NCBI GenBank assembly: GCA_019828565.1
Contig: JAHDYR010000024.1
Location: forward strand, 124,001-188,000
DNA length: 64,000 nt
Direction of reading: 5' to 3'
Source: Carpediemonas membranifera
Lineage: Eukaryota; Fornicata
Shown here: positions 30,978 to 39,271 of the stretch, piece after piece
Numbering within the stretch: the first letter of the stretch is position 1
Layout of the letters: every line of letters starts with the position of its first letter
Notes under the pieces: generated by a model
Seen by the model: only the letters and a program-made list of their open reading frames with translations
Database searches by the model: none
Told to the model about the DNA's origin: nothing
Position numbers and translations under genes: made by a program

Positions 30978-31059
30978 CGGCCGAGGCGAGACGGACTCGC
31001 CGGCCTGGATTCATCATTAATTCTTAACTCTGGTCGAGGCGAGATAGACTCGCCGGCCC
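30978..31059 (+). repeat. DIRS1 3' hairpin pair
   Basis: Two ~27-bp near-identical palindromes (GGCGAG ... CTCGCC with CGG-flanked ends) 55 bp apart, just after the recombinase stop. Possibly part of the terminal/internal complementary repeats DIRS elements use for circularisation; no matching 5' copy was found by eye. Confidence 0.5.
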
Positions 31060-31176
31060 AAAGCTTTAGTCCCACAGGGACGTCTTGCGGGATTGTCCCA
31101 TTTTGGTTGGATTTAAGAGGAGGGCTCTCTGTTATAGAGCCACACTTTGTGGAGCAACGAAACCGAAGATAACTGC

Positions 31177-31248
31177 GCTCCCAGTTGGGCTCGAACCAAC
31201 GACCTACAGATTAACAGTCTGCCGCTCTACCGACTGAGCTATGGAAGC
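31177..31248 (-). tRNA. trnN-GUU: tRNA-Asn (GUU)
   Basis: 72-nt cloverleaf on the minus strand. Acceptor GCTTCCA pairs with TGGGAGC (one G-T). The D-arm contains the A box (TAGCTCAGTCGG), the anticodon loop is CTGTTAA (GTT) on a GCAGA/TCTGT stem, and the T-arm GTTGG/CCAAC carries TTCGAGC (B box GGTTCGAGCC). No intron and no encoded CCA. Lies between the two DIRS elements. A clear T4 terminator is not seen within 40 nt downstream. Confidence 0.95.
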
Positions 31249-31440
31249 TGCATACCGTCGTAGACGCGATGCGTAAGTACGCCTCGGGGCGTGGTACAGG
31301 CCCAGATGGACTACCGGCCATCTGGTACAAATATTCGAGAGAGATCGAATATTGACCAAATATTCGAATCAAATCTACGGTCCAGTTCAGACCAATTTTA
31401 CCAAGGGGTTAAAACCCCATTCCCCGGTAGTTCCGAGAAG

Positions 31441-31961
31441 ATGGGCGACGCACAGCCCCCCGTGACACTGGAGAGCCTGGAGGCCCTGGTGCGGTCACAG
31501 GCTGCTACAATAGCATCACTGAGCGAGAATCTTGACGATGTCCGCACGAATGCTGAGGATGTACGCAAACCCACCAAAAATCCCAGCAGTGCTCAAAGAA
31601 TTCAAACACCTGCGCGCCCTACACGGAGAAATCAAGTCAATCCTGGCTGACCCCAGCAAGGGAGACGATTGCTGACATAACCACAGCCATTAATCTTGCC
31701 GTTGAAAAGCGCCTCGAGTTCCTCCGAGTCCTCGACTCTGCCAACGAAGAAGCGGCCGCCTACTTTATCGTCACCGCCGAGGACATATCCAACGTCAAGG
31801 ACCTCGTCAAGGTCGCCGCCAAGGCCAAGAAGGCCATCCCTGCCACGCGGGCTCACACATCACACCGGTTCGCCAAGCGTCCCTTCCGAAACCACGGATA
31901 CAACAACCACAGATTCCAGAAAGCCTCGGGCAACCGCAATGCGGCCCCGGGGCAGCAGTAG
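31441..31961 (+). pseudogene. DIRS2 gag-like pseudogene
   Basis: Begins MGDAQPPVTLESLEALVRSQ, then changes frame twice: KEFKHLRALHGEIKSILADP in one frame, then TAINLAVEKRLEFLRVLDSA, EDISNVKDLVKVAAKAKKAI and a basic tail. The coiled N-terminus, helical core and basic His/Arg tail match the DIRS1 gag-like protein in layout. Two frame shifts make it non-functional. Confidence 0.6.
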
Positions 31962-32029
31962 TTGCCCAAGTGAGGTTATGCCATCCTCAGATATAAAAGG
32001 CACCGTCTACGTTTTGAATACAGAGAAGA

Positions 32030-32091
32030 ATGTCACAAGAGCAAGCAAGAAGCGAAACAAGCCAGGACACATGGCACCTATTGTCCGACGC
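32030..32091 (+). pseudogene. DIRS2 RT-RNase H, 5' fragment
   Basis: Encodes MSQEQARSETSQDTWHLLSD, then Ala, and stops being DIRS2 at the LINE C insertion. The next DIRS2 codons resume at 39272. Confidence 0.8.
32078..32091. repeat. LINE C target-site duplication (5' side)
   Basis: CTATTGTCCGACGC, repeated exactly at 39258-39271; encodes LLSDA of DIRS2 in both places. Confidence 0.9.
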
Positions 32092-32104
32092 AATTTTCCG
32101 CACC

Positions 32105-33454
32105 ATGGGCAAAAGTAGTTCTGGCTACAGAGGCCCAATCTTAGCGAAAGACACTGGTCCGCAACCACAAAGTACCACTGCTGCTCAAAGCAGTATCGCC
32201 GACCAACGCTTCCTGACGAGGAAGCACCTCAAATATGTTTCATCCGCCCCTCCTGTCCTCAAAAGACAACTACTAGCAGGCATTGCCTTTATTGGGGACC
32301 CCGTAATCATCCATCCCTTCAAAACTGAGCTTGCAACACACTCATCGACGGGCAATTTCGTCTCGGTGGCAATCCCAAACCTAAAACGGGACAACGCCCG
32401 CTATAAGCGGGCTAAGGATGCCTGTAATGACCTACTCCAAGATGCTGAGCACCTTGCAGCTGCATTTGGGCTCTCCATCCGGGAAGGTATCCTCAAACTC
32501 TTTCCCCTCATTGCCTATGATCTTGTCCACACGGTTGGAACGCTTAAGGCTGCCCTAATCCACTGCAGGTTCACGGGACTCCCCCCAGCTAGCAGCATGG
32601 ACTGGAGCAAGTTCGCAGATTTCATCTCCGCCAGATGCCCTACAGTGTTAGACCAACGGAACGATCCTTGGCCTCCAACCATATCCACTGTCCCGAACTC
32701 TCCGAGCCTGACATGGCAGGCAGTCGGTCAAAGAGAGCCTCTTGGTCCCCGCATCGCTCACTCCGGCCGGCCCGGCCCCATTGTATCTCCGGATGGTCTC
32801 AACCTCACGCCGTTCATGGGCCTCGAGGTAATCCACTTACTGTATGGCGCCTCTCCCGTGTTGGGAGGACATGCGATGACTGAGCTTTATGCCGAATGGG
32901 GTGGAGCCACAGCGGCCGACCTTCAGTCTTCCTTATCGAATACCTTATCAGACAGCCTTATCTCTCCCATTCGCCGGAAGGCCTATCCAGTCGATGACTC
33001 TACTATATCCATAAGTTCCTGTTCAAACTCTGATGTTGAGCTCGCAAGCCCGATCCCTGTTAGCGTGGAAGAGGTTGCGCGGCAGATTCGGAAAGAAATA
33101 TCGTCTTGCGAAGAGAACAGCATTTATCCATCATCCCCGATCGTAGCTGAGGAGCCTAACGCCCGTTGGGGCCCTCTCATGAGCATCCCAGTTCACGCCG
33201 ACGGCAACTGTGGCCTTCACTCACTTGCTGTCTCTCTGGGTATGACGGGCCTGACGAGACGAGAAGCCGTGTCGAAACTTGCCTCCGCCATCCAGAATGG
33301 TACAGTGGATCTTAACTCCTCGTGGAGATCCACGGTGCGCACTTTAACCACACACACCACCGCTAGCGACATTGGTAGTGCCTTCCTATCCACCACAGAC
33401 CTCGAAAAAATGTGCTTATTGCTCATCGATATGATGCCAACACAGTCTCAGTAA
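32105..33454 (+). CDS. LINE C ORF1 N-terminal region and OTU protease N-half
   Basis: From MGKSSSGYRGPILAKDTGPQ. The first ~330 residues have no recognised domain (SAPPVLKRQLLAGIAFIGDP, TPFMGLEVIHLLYGASPVLG). From about residue 360 an OTU cysteine-protease domain begins: IPVHADGNCGLHSLAVSLG, with the classic D-G-N-C (Cys near 33209) followed by RREAVSKLASAIQNG. OTU enzymes cleave ubiquitin chains. The frame then breaks at an A6 run (33405-33410), and the remainder of OTU, including the catalytic His, is in the next frame. Confidence 0.75.
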   Translation: MGKSSSGYRGPILAKDTGPQPQSTTAAQSSIADQRFLTRKHLKYVSSAPPVLKRQLLAGIAFIGDPVIIHPFKTELATHSSTGNFVSVAIPNLKRDNARYKRAKDACNDLLQDAEHLAAAFGLSIREGILKLFPLIAYDLVHTVGTLKAALIHCRFTGLPPASSMDWSKFADFISARCPTVLDQRNDPWPPTISTVPNSPSLTWQAVGQREPLGPRIAHSGRPGPIVSPDGLNLTPFMGLEVIHLLYGASPVLGGHAMTELYAEWGGATAADLQSSLSNTLSDSLISPIRRKAYPVDDSTISISSCSNSDVELASPIPVSVEEVARQIRKEISSCEENSIYPSSPIVAEEPNARWGPLMSIPVHADGNCGLHSLAVSLGMTGLTRREAVSKLASAIQNGTVDLNSSWRSTVRTLTTHTTASDIGSAFLSTTDLEKMCLLLIDMMPTQSQ

Positions 33455-34926
33455 CCATCCCAGCATTATCCGAGTTCTCTACACTTCCTCTCAATATTGA
33501 CGCGCTCAAAACGATGCTCAAAACCGATTACATCCTCATTAGACTGAGTGCTCTGCACTTCACGCCTCTTTTTCCGTCTGTGAGGAGCGCAGAAGCAAGG
33601 CGCCTGCAATATGCTGAATATCGTCCAAGAAGAGCCCCCTCTAGTGTGGCTCGCAACAACATCGCCGCTGAAGGCCTCGATAGCGCCCCCTCTAGTGTGG
33701 CCCGCAACAACATCGCCGCTGAAGGCCTCGATAGCGCCCCCTCTAGTGTGGCTCGCAACAACATCGTCGCTGGAGGCCTCGATAGCGCCCCCTCTAGTGT
33801 GGCCCGCAACAACATCGCCGCTGGAGGCCTCGATAGCGCCCCCTCTAGTGTGGCCCGCAACAACATCGCCGCTGAAGGCCTCGATAGCGCCCCCTCTAGT
33901 GTGGCCCGCAACAACATCGCCGCTGAAGGCCTCGATAGCGCCCCCTCTAGTGTGGCCCGCAACAACATCGCCGCTGAAGGCCTCGATAGCGCCCCCTCTA
34001 GTGTGGCCCGCAACAACCGTGATGGCGTCCATGGCGCTCTCATAGGCTTGTCTGGCAAGAGAGAGGGTCCTGTTTCTCATATCCTAGTGGTCGACTTTGA
34101 AGGACTAGGAACTGCCGTAGACCGCAGAGCCACCAAACAGAGTCGCGTCTCATATCCCGTAGAGGCCGGCGCCACACTCCTAGCCCGCGTCAAGGATCCT
34201 GAAACGGGGATAATGATGTGGGACGTCGCAGGGGTCCACTGGGGCGGCTTAGAAGTTGATATCCCAGCGCAGTTAATGCAGACAGCTTTATACCAAGCGG
34301 CAGTTGTTCATGGGTGTCCTCCCATGAGCTTCAGAGTACACCCCGACCACCCCGGGATCTCATTCCCCAGCCCGACCGACTGGCTTCACCACCTCACGGT
34401 CATAGTGAGCTCCCTCCCGAACTGCATCATGGTCGCCAAAGACCCGAGACTTGAGAACTCCGTCCTAGAGTCATGGGTCTCGGAAAGCGATGCCCCCTTC
34501 CTTGACAAGGTCTATGACATAAGTGATCTAGAGTCCATAGACAAAAGATCCTTTGGGCATATCCATGACTACTGCCGTTCACCCGAGTTCTCTGAGGCGA
34601 TGTCGATAGCCCAATGTCTCACAATGGTGAAGTGCCCCTGCCCGTACCACATTGGAACAGATCCAGGCTACCATTGTGCTCTCAGTGACACTGTAGCTTT
34701 CGCGGCGGTACTGCACACAGTCTCATGTCTCGACCGAACATCTAGGGGAGCTATCACATCCACGTACTCTGAAATCACTGATGCATGGAGGAAAGACTTG
34801 GATGTCCTCATCGGCAACTGGTCCTCTCTCCTGCCCGACCTGGCCGTGCTACTACTCCAAGACCTCCACCTGCCAACGCTTGAGGAGCTGCACCACATCC
34901 TCAAGGGAGTACGTAATAGCACCTAA
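33412..34926 (+). CDS. LINE C ORF1: OTU C-half, 51-bp repeat linker, DEDDh exonuclease-like domain
   Basis: Opens with LIAHRYDANTVSVTIPALSE and YILIRLSALHFTPLFPS, the OTU C-terminal strand with the catalytic His. A linker of seven-plus 17-residue repeats (APSSVARNNIAAEGLDS) follows. The exonuclease-like domain then runs HILVVDFEGLGTAV (D-x-E, ~34092), VEAGATLLARVKDPETG, VVHGCPPMSFRVHPDHPG, CIMVAKDPRLENSVL, and KCPCPYHIGTDPGYHCALSD (~34633-34689), the H-x4-D plus Cys/His signature shared with LINE A and LINE B. The stop follows a frame shift near 34905; other-frame text VIAPKGGCSFPTGDRARQ continues the protein. Confidence 0.75.
   Translation: MLIAHRYDANTVSVTIPALSEFSTLPLNIDALKTMLKTDYILIRLSALHFTPLFPSVRSAEARRLQYAEYRPRRAPSSVARNNIAAEGLDSAPSSVARNNIAAEGLDSAPSSVARNNIVAGGLDSAPSSVARNNIAAGGLDSAPSSVARNNIAAEGLDSAPSSVARNNIAAEGLDSAPSSVARNNIAAEGLDSAPSSVARNNRDGVHGALIGLSGKREGPVSHILVVDFEGLGTAVDRRATKQSRVSYPVEAGATLLARVKDPETGIMMWDVAGVHWGGLEVDIPAQLMQTALYQAAVVHGCPPMSFRVHPDHPGISFPSPTDWLHHLTVIVSSLPNCIMVAKDPRLENSVLESWVSESDAPFLDKVYDISDLESIDKRSFGHIHDYCRSPEFSEAMSIAQCLTMVKCPCPYHIGTDPGYHCALSDTVAFAAVLHTVSCLDRTSRGAITSTYSEITDAWRKDLDVLIGNWSSLLPDLAVLLLQDLHLPTLEELHHILKGVRNST
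33634..34017 (+). repeat. 51-bp in-frame tandem repeat
   Basis: Seven full units and a partial eighth, starting at 33634 and every 51 bp, with few substitutions. Because 51 is a multiple of three, copy-number change keeps the frame; it forms a flexible linker between the OTU and exonuclease-like domains. Confidence 0.92.
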
Positions 34927-35482
34927 GGGTGGCTGCTCCTTCCCCACAGGTGATAGGGCCAGACAGGCTATGACGTGCCGTCAATTTATTGCAGTGCGGA
35001 GCCCAGCTCGGCGAGGGTGGGAATGGTTTGATCCTCTTGCCAAGATGATAGCGGTGGCGGATGCGGCAGGCATAGTCCCTCCAAACAGCCTAGAACAGCC
35101 ATTCATCAGGATAGCGACGGTGAATAACGACAGCTCCTTCAGCAATCAGTTGACGGCTCAGCAAGTTTACTGGGAGTGCCCTCCTCACCGAGACCTACCG
35201 CAATCTGCTGCAGAGCTTCTGGCTCTCAACGTTCCTCCCTCGGCAGACAACTCCAAAGGAGTAGTCAAGAGGTCCTACAGAGCGCCGGATCATTGGTTTC
35301 TAGTCCCGAGAATCCCCAACAAGCCAGTGCGAGGGCTCCGCAAAGTCAGACTGAGAGGGCCCATGACTCGAGGAGACATGGATGCCCCTCATACAGAAGG
35401 CAGAAACAGCATGGGTCAGCGAAGCGTGGGACCTTTCTCCGGTGTTCAAAGCTCTCCAGAGTGCCCGAGCTCACGACGGTAA
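34905..35482 (+). pseudogene. LINE C ORF1 C-terminal region
   Basis: Frame continuing VIAPKGGCSFPTGDRARQAM, ARRGWEWFDPLAKMIAVADA, then QVYWECPPHRDLPQSAAELL and APDHWFLVPRIPNKPVRGLR. The first block aligns with LINE B (VAVLSPDSCPSTRPLVVELL), so this is the conserved region after the exonuclease-like domain. Unknown function. Confidence 0.5.
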
Positions 35483-36790
35483 CTGGAGTAAGGTTGAGCC
35501 ACCGGCTTCTTCCACGCCAGCTCCAAGCTTAGCCACGCGAGTCTCGCCTGCGACCTTCAGGAATCAGAGAGGGCGAAGTCAAGCAGGTAGACGACCAGTA
35601 AATGGTCACCTCTACTCGTGGAATTGCACATCACTCAACATCACCAAGATGACTCTTGCTCTAGTACAAGACGTGGACATCATGGCCATTCAGGAGCTAT
35701 GGTGGTGGGCCCAGTCCCCGGAGCTGCCCACAACGAATGACAAGGTCCTGCTATACCACGGAGTGATCAAGTCAGAGTCCGAGACAAAGCATCTAGGCGT
35801 AGGCATCATGCTGAGGAAGGAATTAGCTGAGCTCTGCACATACGTCGAGAACCAACCCCACTCTCCAAGGTTGATTCAAGCTGACCTAGGCTGCGTGTTT
35901 GTAACAGCTGGCAAACTGAAGGTCCGTGTCATGTCCATCTATAGTCCATGCACGGGAGCACAAGCCAAGAAAGAGTTCCACACTCTACTGTCCTCCGAGG
36001 TGAAGAAAGCTATTGAGCAAGGGCTCCAAGTTCTTGTCATGGGAGACTTCAACACGAACCTACTAGATCCATCGACGCTGTGGGCTACCACCCTAAAGGA
36101 GTGTGGCTTGAGACTGGTAGTGCCCGACGGCCCGACCTTCATGGACAGAGTAATTGATGGCATCGCAGCAACACCTAAGCTGGCTGATCTCATCAAGAAG
36201 CCGCTCACAGTATCCCTTGAACCCAAAGGACACAGAGCGGTTGTAGCAAGATCAGGCATAACGGGTTACTTTCGCACGAGGAGCAAGGCAACAGCAGTCC
36301 TCAACGAAAGACATGTGGCTAACGTACTTGAATGCAGCAAGGATCATCGAAAGGCGAGGACTCTCCTGAGGAACATCAGCCACCTTGATGTCGACCAAGC
36401 CTTTCAAAGCCTGACGTCGACTATCAACCGATGGGCGTTGGTGGACACTGCGGCCTCACATGAAGTGAGAGAAGTCGAGAGAGCAGAAGACTACGACCAC
36501 TGGTTTGTCGCCGGAGAGCAGATCGGTATTTCCCCTGAACGGCTCTATGAGCTCATCATTGAGGATCATCGCCACCAACATCAGCTCAAGGAGAGGACGA
36601 GCAGAGGCCCCAAAGCTCTCGTGTGCTCTGAGCTATCATCAGCAATGCTATCAGTAGCGTTAGCATCCTCGGAGAGCCACGCCCACTCAACACTCAAAGC
36701 CTACCATGCCCGAGCCAAGCGAGTCTCTGAGAGCATGGATGTCATGTCCCCTGAATTCTTTAGATACGTCCATTGGAAGCTTTTTGAAGG
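35382..36790 (+). CDS. LINE C endonuclease (EEP) domain
   Basis: Target-DNA nicking domain: GHLYSWNCTSLNITKMTL, DVDIMAIQELWWWAQ (Glu), LGVGIMLRKELAELC, LKVRVMSIYSPCTGA, LQVLVMGDFNTNLLDPST (Asp-Asn), and LEPKGHRAVVARSGITGYF at the SDH position (G-H-R). A helical linker follows (YDHWFVAGEQIGISPERLYE). The frame runs on to 37040 but is non-homologous after ~36790, where a one-base shift leads into RT. Confidence 0.85.
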
Positions 36791-38307
36791 GGCAGGCCAG
36801 AGTGTCTGGTCTTCGCAGAGACCTGGAAGGCTTACTCAGAGGACCCGGCCTTCCTGCTACCACCACAGTAGGAGGCAGAGTGATCACCAACCGAGAAGAA
36901 GTAGCCAAGGCCTTCGAGGAGTGGTATGCGTCAGTATCATATGTGGCAGGAGCAGTAGAACCATCCATCTCTCGCCCCGATATAGAGCTCGAAATCACGG
37001 ACACTCTCCTGGAAGGGGCTCTCAAATCTGCCAAGAATAGATCAGCCCCAGGCAGTGATGGACTAACCCCGGCAATTTTCAAATATTGCCCAGTCCTCAA
37101 GGAGGCGCTCAAGACTCTGCTACAGAAGTGCATTGACCAACTCAAGACCCCAGCAGAGTGGCATACCGCCGTGGTAATTCCATTGAAAAAGCCCGGCTCT
37201 ACTAGCGATGCTCCTGTGGCGTTCAGACCTATCTCCCTACTTTCCACAGCCCACAAGGTGCTCGGCACAATGATGATCCGCACGATTGACCGAGACAACC
37301 CTCTTCCCCCTGAACAATACGGTGCAAGGCCGGGTGTTTCATCGGTTGATGCACTATGGGCTATTGAGCACGCGAGACGTGGGTTCAAAGCGACCCACAT
37401 TGGGACTCTGGACGTGGCTAAGGCCTTTGACCGTGTCCCGAGGAGAGATGCATTGGACTCGTTGAGGGGGAACAGAAGGGCCATTGAGATGTTGAAGGAG
37501 ATGCATTTGCACACAAGGATCTCTATGCGAGGTAGCAGCACTAGCGCCGCTACCAACACAGGAGTACGGCAAGGATGCACCACTGCTCCCTTCATCTTCA
37601 CAAGATACCTTGCGGAAGTCCCTCACATCATTGCAAGCTTAACCGCTCTAGGGAAGGAAGCAATTGAGAAGCTTCCTCCCGACATAGAGACCCTGAGACG
37701 AGTGGCAGCAAGGCCGTGCGTTCCCTGGATTGTCACAGTCCTGTTCGTTGATGACATTACAATAGTAGCTCCCTCCCTTAAGTGGTTGGAGGCAGCACTT
37801 ACGGCGGCATGGACATGCATGCTAGCGCTATCCTTGGAGCCCAACGATAAGACCACCTATGTCTCAGAGGACGACACCCCCTCCCTCACCATCCATGGCA
37901 ATCCAGTCATTAAGAGAGACGCGGTCAAGCTCCTAGGGGTCCTCTTCGATACGTCCCGAGACTTCTCCACCCAGAATAGGACTATGGGCGAAAGGATAGA
38001 CAGAGAGCTACGACTACTGAGAGCTAGCGGCGTGATGCACTCCAAGTTCTGTCCTCGCATTGTAGAGGTCTACACCCTCCCCAAGCTGCTGTACGGGTGG
38101 AGCGTCTGGGCTAATCATAAGGCTGTCTCCCAGGTAGGCAAGCTTGCATCGGCAGCCCTAAGGATCAGCCCAACTGCATCGGAGGCGAAGTACCTGGAGC
38201 TAGGCTGGCTGCATCCAGAGGCAATGCTCCTGCTGGACAGATTCAAGCAAGGGGGTGAGATGGGCGAGAATCCATCCGGGCAAGGATCTCCCAGACTGCA
38301 TTGCTGA
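36780..38307 (+). CDS. LINE C reverse transcriptase
   Basis: RT blocks in order: LLEGALKSAKNRSAPGSDGL, WHTAVVIPLKKPGS, FRPISLLSTAHKVLGTMMIR, PPEQYGARPGVSSVDALWAI, IGTLDVAKAFDRVPRRDAL (motif A), NTGVRQGCTTAPFIFTRYL (motif B), VTVLFVDDITIVAPS (catalytic FVDD, ~37742-37765), KLLGVLFDTSRDF. The open frame begins upstream at 36706 but homology starts near 36780. Ends by a shift near 38270; the other frame (38255-38671) continues. All catalytic Asp residues are present. Confidence 0.9.
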
Positions 38308-38882
38308 GGCACAAGGCAGCCTTGGCCTGTCCCACTCCGACAGCCTTGACCTAGCAGCCTGTCGAGCAGCCCAGCTCTCTCACGACATAATCTGCCGTGG
38401 TAACAAAGTGGCTGTCAGGAGATACGTCACGGAGTCGGCACTCACCCGCCCTTTTACCCGCTCTAACTACCCGGCCAGGCAGCCATACCTCGACCATCTA
38501 ACGGCTGGGCCAGCGAAGCGCCTCGCGATGCTACGGCTATCGTGTCTACCAATGCCAACGAGAGGGGCTCTTCCTGACGCGTGGCAGCCGGTCAGGGGAA
38601 TCCTACAGGACCTGAAGGATGAACCGGAAGCCGCCGCAGCTCTTGAGGCATGTCCTCTCTGTCAGGGGTGAGGCCATCGCCGCGGCTGTGATTGAGATCC
38701 TGACGTCCCCTACCAAGACCTTAGCAGTGCTGAGATCCAGGACGTGGGTTGTCCTGAACCAGACCCACTTGGCTAAGTGCGACCACTTCAAGATTAACCC
38801 CATCCTCCTTTTCAAGGACCCCCTGACCCTGAGCAGGCGTGACGACGCCAAGCTCACACATATGTTGAGTGTACTTTTGTGA
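38255..38882 (+). pseudogene. LINE C ORF2 C-terminal region
   Basis: Frame one: LGLSHSDSLDLAACRAAQLS through PEAAAALEACPLCQG, the Cys half of the C-terminal motif, then a stop. Frame two: RGEAIAAAVIEILTSPTKTL and DDAKLTHMLSVLL to the ORF2 end. A frame break at the CPLC motif separates them. Confidence 0.6.
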
Positions 38883-39257
38883 CGCGTGACTGGTAGGTTC
38901 CCTCGCTTACATAGGAAAACGCCACCGTCCTCCCCGGTCTCAGGACCTCCTCGATCATCGTCCTGAGGGAGCCCCATCGGGCTCGGAGCACAGAGTCCCG
39001 CAGCGCCAAGAGCTGGAAGTTGTGAGCTGGCCGACCCGCGTGGGTCATCTTTTTACCCTTCTTCGAAGGGGTTTTAGGCCCTCCTCTCCCTGCAGCTTCA
39101 GAACAGTACTCTTGGGCGCCGCAGCTCTGGCTTCCAATGTTATGAGAACCGTTGCCCTCCTGCGGCTGATCACCGCTCGTCTGGCTCGGGTTGTGGCCAG
39201 TGCCTGGAGGTGGACACCCCGGCACTGTATCAAAAAATAAACTCAAAAACTCAAAAA
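38883..39257 (+). other. LINE C 3'UTR and tail
   Basis: Non-coding. Contains a stem CAGGAC...GTCCTG at ~38941-38966 and ends with an A-rich tail made of ACTCAAAA-like units immediately before the target duplication. Confidence 0.7.
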
Positions 39258-39271
39258 CTATTGTCCGACGC
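39258..39271. repeat. LINE C target-site duplication (3' side)
   Basis: CTATTGTCCGACGC, pair of 32078-32091. Confidence 0.9.

Larger units (their letters stand above)
27340..31070 (+). mobile_element. DIRS1: DIRS-like tyrosine-recombinase retrotransposon, coding-intact
   Basis: Three uninterrupted frames in DIRS order: gag-like, RT-RNase H, and a tyrosine recombinase overlapping the end of RT in another frame. No DDE integrase, protease or flanking duplication, as expected for DIRS elements. The ends are approximate: a C-rich motif (AATAAAT...CTC followed by a C run) occurs twice, at ~27346 and ~27606, and two near-identical hairpins follow the recombinase at 30978-31059. No methyltransferase domain is visible, unlike classical DIRS-1. 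Confidence 0.85.
32092..39257 (+). mobile_element. LINE C, non-LTR retrotransposon
   Basis: 7.17-kb element between 14-bp duplications with an (ACTCAAAA)n-like 3' tail (39232-39257). It has the full domain set: ORF1 with an unknown N-terminal region, OTU protease, 51-bp repeat array and DEDDh exonuclease-like domain; ORF2 with EEP, RT and C-terminal parts. About six frame breaks make this copy defective. Full-length: ORF1 ATG is 13 bp from the 5' end. Confidence 0.9.

Noticed and set aside
33634-34017. CRISPR-like array
   Set aside because: Units are contiguous and near identical with no unique spacers, and are in frame with a protein-coding ORF in a eukaryotic LINE.
36706-37040. Continuation of the EEP frame past 36790
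   Set aside because: RT homology clearly moves to another frame; the remaining codons are Arg/Ser/Pro-rich noise.
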